A stretch of 6,049 bases of DNA from JAQGMO01 sp050954505 (lineage in GTDB: Bacteria; Pseudomonadota; Gammaproteobacteria; Burkholderiales; Burkholderiaceae_D), in NCBI GenBank assembly GCA_050954505.1, contig JBPBPY010000484.1, positions 1 to 6,049 of the forward strand, in the 5' to 3' direction. Both the position numbers and the translations under genes were made by a program. Shown here in pieces: positions 6,002 through 6,049 of this stretch; positions within the stretch are counted from its first letter, which is position 1, and each line of letters begins with the position of its first letter. The notes beneath the pieces were generated by a model. It worked only from the letters and a program-made list of their open reading frames with translations, was not told where the DNA came from and did not search any database.

Positions 6002-6049
6002 ATGAATCGTTATCCACTCTGGAAATACATCCTGATCGCCATCGCCCTG
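6002..6049 (+). CDS. secD: Protein translocase subunit SecD, N-terminal 16 codons only
   Basis: ATG 6002 opens a frame reading MNRYPLWKYILIAIAL, the usual betaproteobacterial SecD N-terminus leading into the first membrane helix. SecD works with SecF and YajC in the inner membrane, using the proton-motive force to assist late steps of protein export. The gene is cut by the window edge. The bases upstream (ACGTAAAAGAT) give only a weak ribosome binding site. Confidence 0.93.
   Translation, partial: MNRYPLWKYILIAIAL

Overview
The window looks like a betaproteobacterial chromosome, probably Burkholderiales near the Oxalobacteraceae. That placement rests on recalled gene order and protein features (a Tgt of usual length, YajC beginning MFISNAYAQ, SecD beginning MNRYPLWKY), not on a search. 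The plus strand carries the conserved queuosine/Sec locus: tgt (tRNA-guanine transglycosylase) at the left, yajC (SecDF-YajC accessory subunit) at the right, and the first 16 codons of secD at the right edge. In most relatives tgt and yajC are close neighbours. Here about 4.35 kb separates them.

That extra DNA (about 1205-5493) is coding on the minus strand. It holds two tandem, clearly paralogous reading frames of a family I do not recognise. The left one (about 1302-3830) has an N-terminal, probably helical region of about 310 residues, a left-handed beta-helix (hexapeptide-repeat) array of about 195 residues, a Pro/Ala-rich linker and an extra C-terminal domain of unknown type. The right one (about 3855-5373) has only the end of the helical region, the same beta-helix, and a long Thr/Ala/Val/Pro-rich tail. 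Both are broken: at least two frameshifts in the left gene and one in the right, all in the same direction, each explicable by loss of one base in a short homopolymer. The right gene also seems to have lost its 5' end. The flanking tgt and yajC are intact, so decay of an accessory insertion is the simplest reading. Sequencing error cannot be excluded.

Three structural signals go beyond the genes. First, a perfect 18-bp inverted repeat with a 2-nt spacer lies inside the left paralogue (3562-3599). Second, a 10-bp direct repeat flanks the extra DNA (1195-1204 and 5484-5493); collapsing it would leave a plausible 63-nt tgt-yajC spacer. Third, the yajC leader can form two mutually exclusive hairpins. 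The two minus-strand reading frames share one frame and are separated by a single TAA plus eight sense codons, so they may once have been one very long polypeptide with two beta-helix units.
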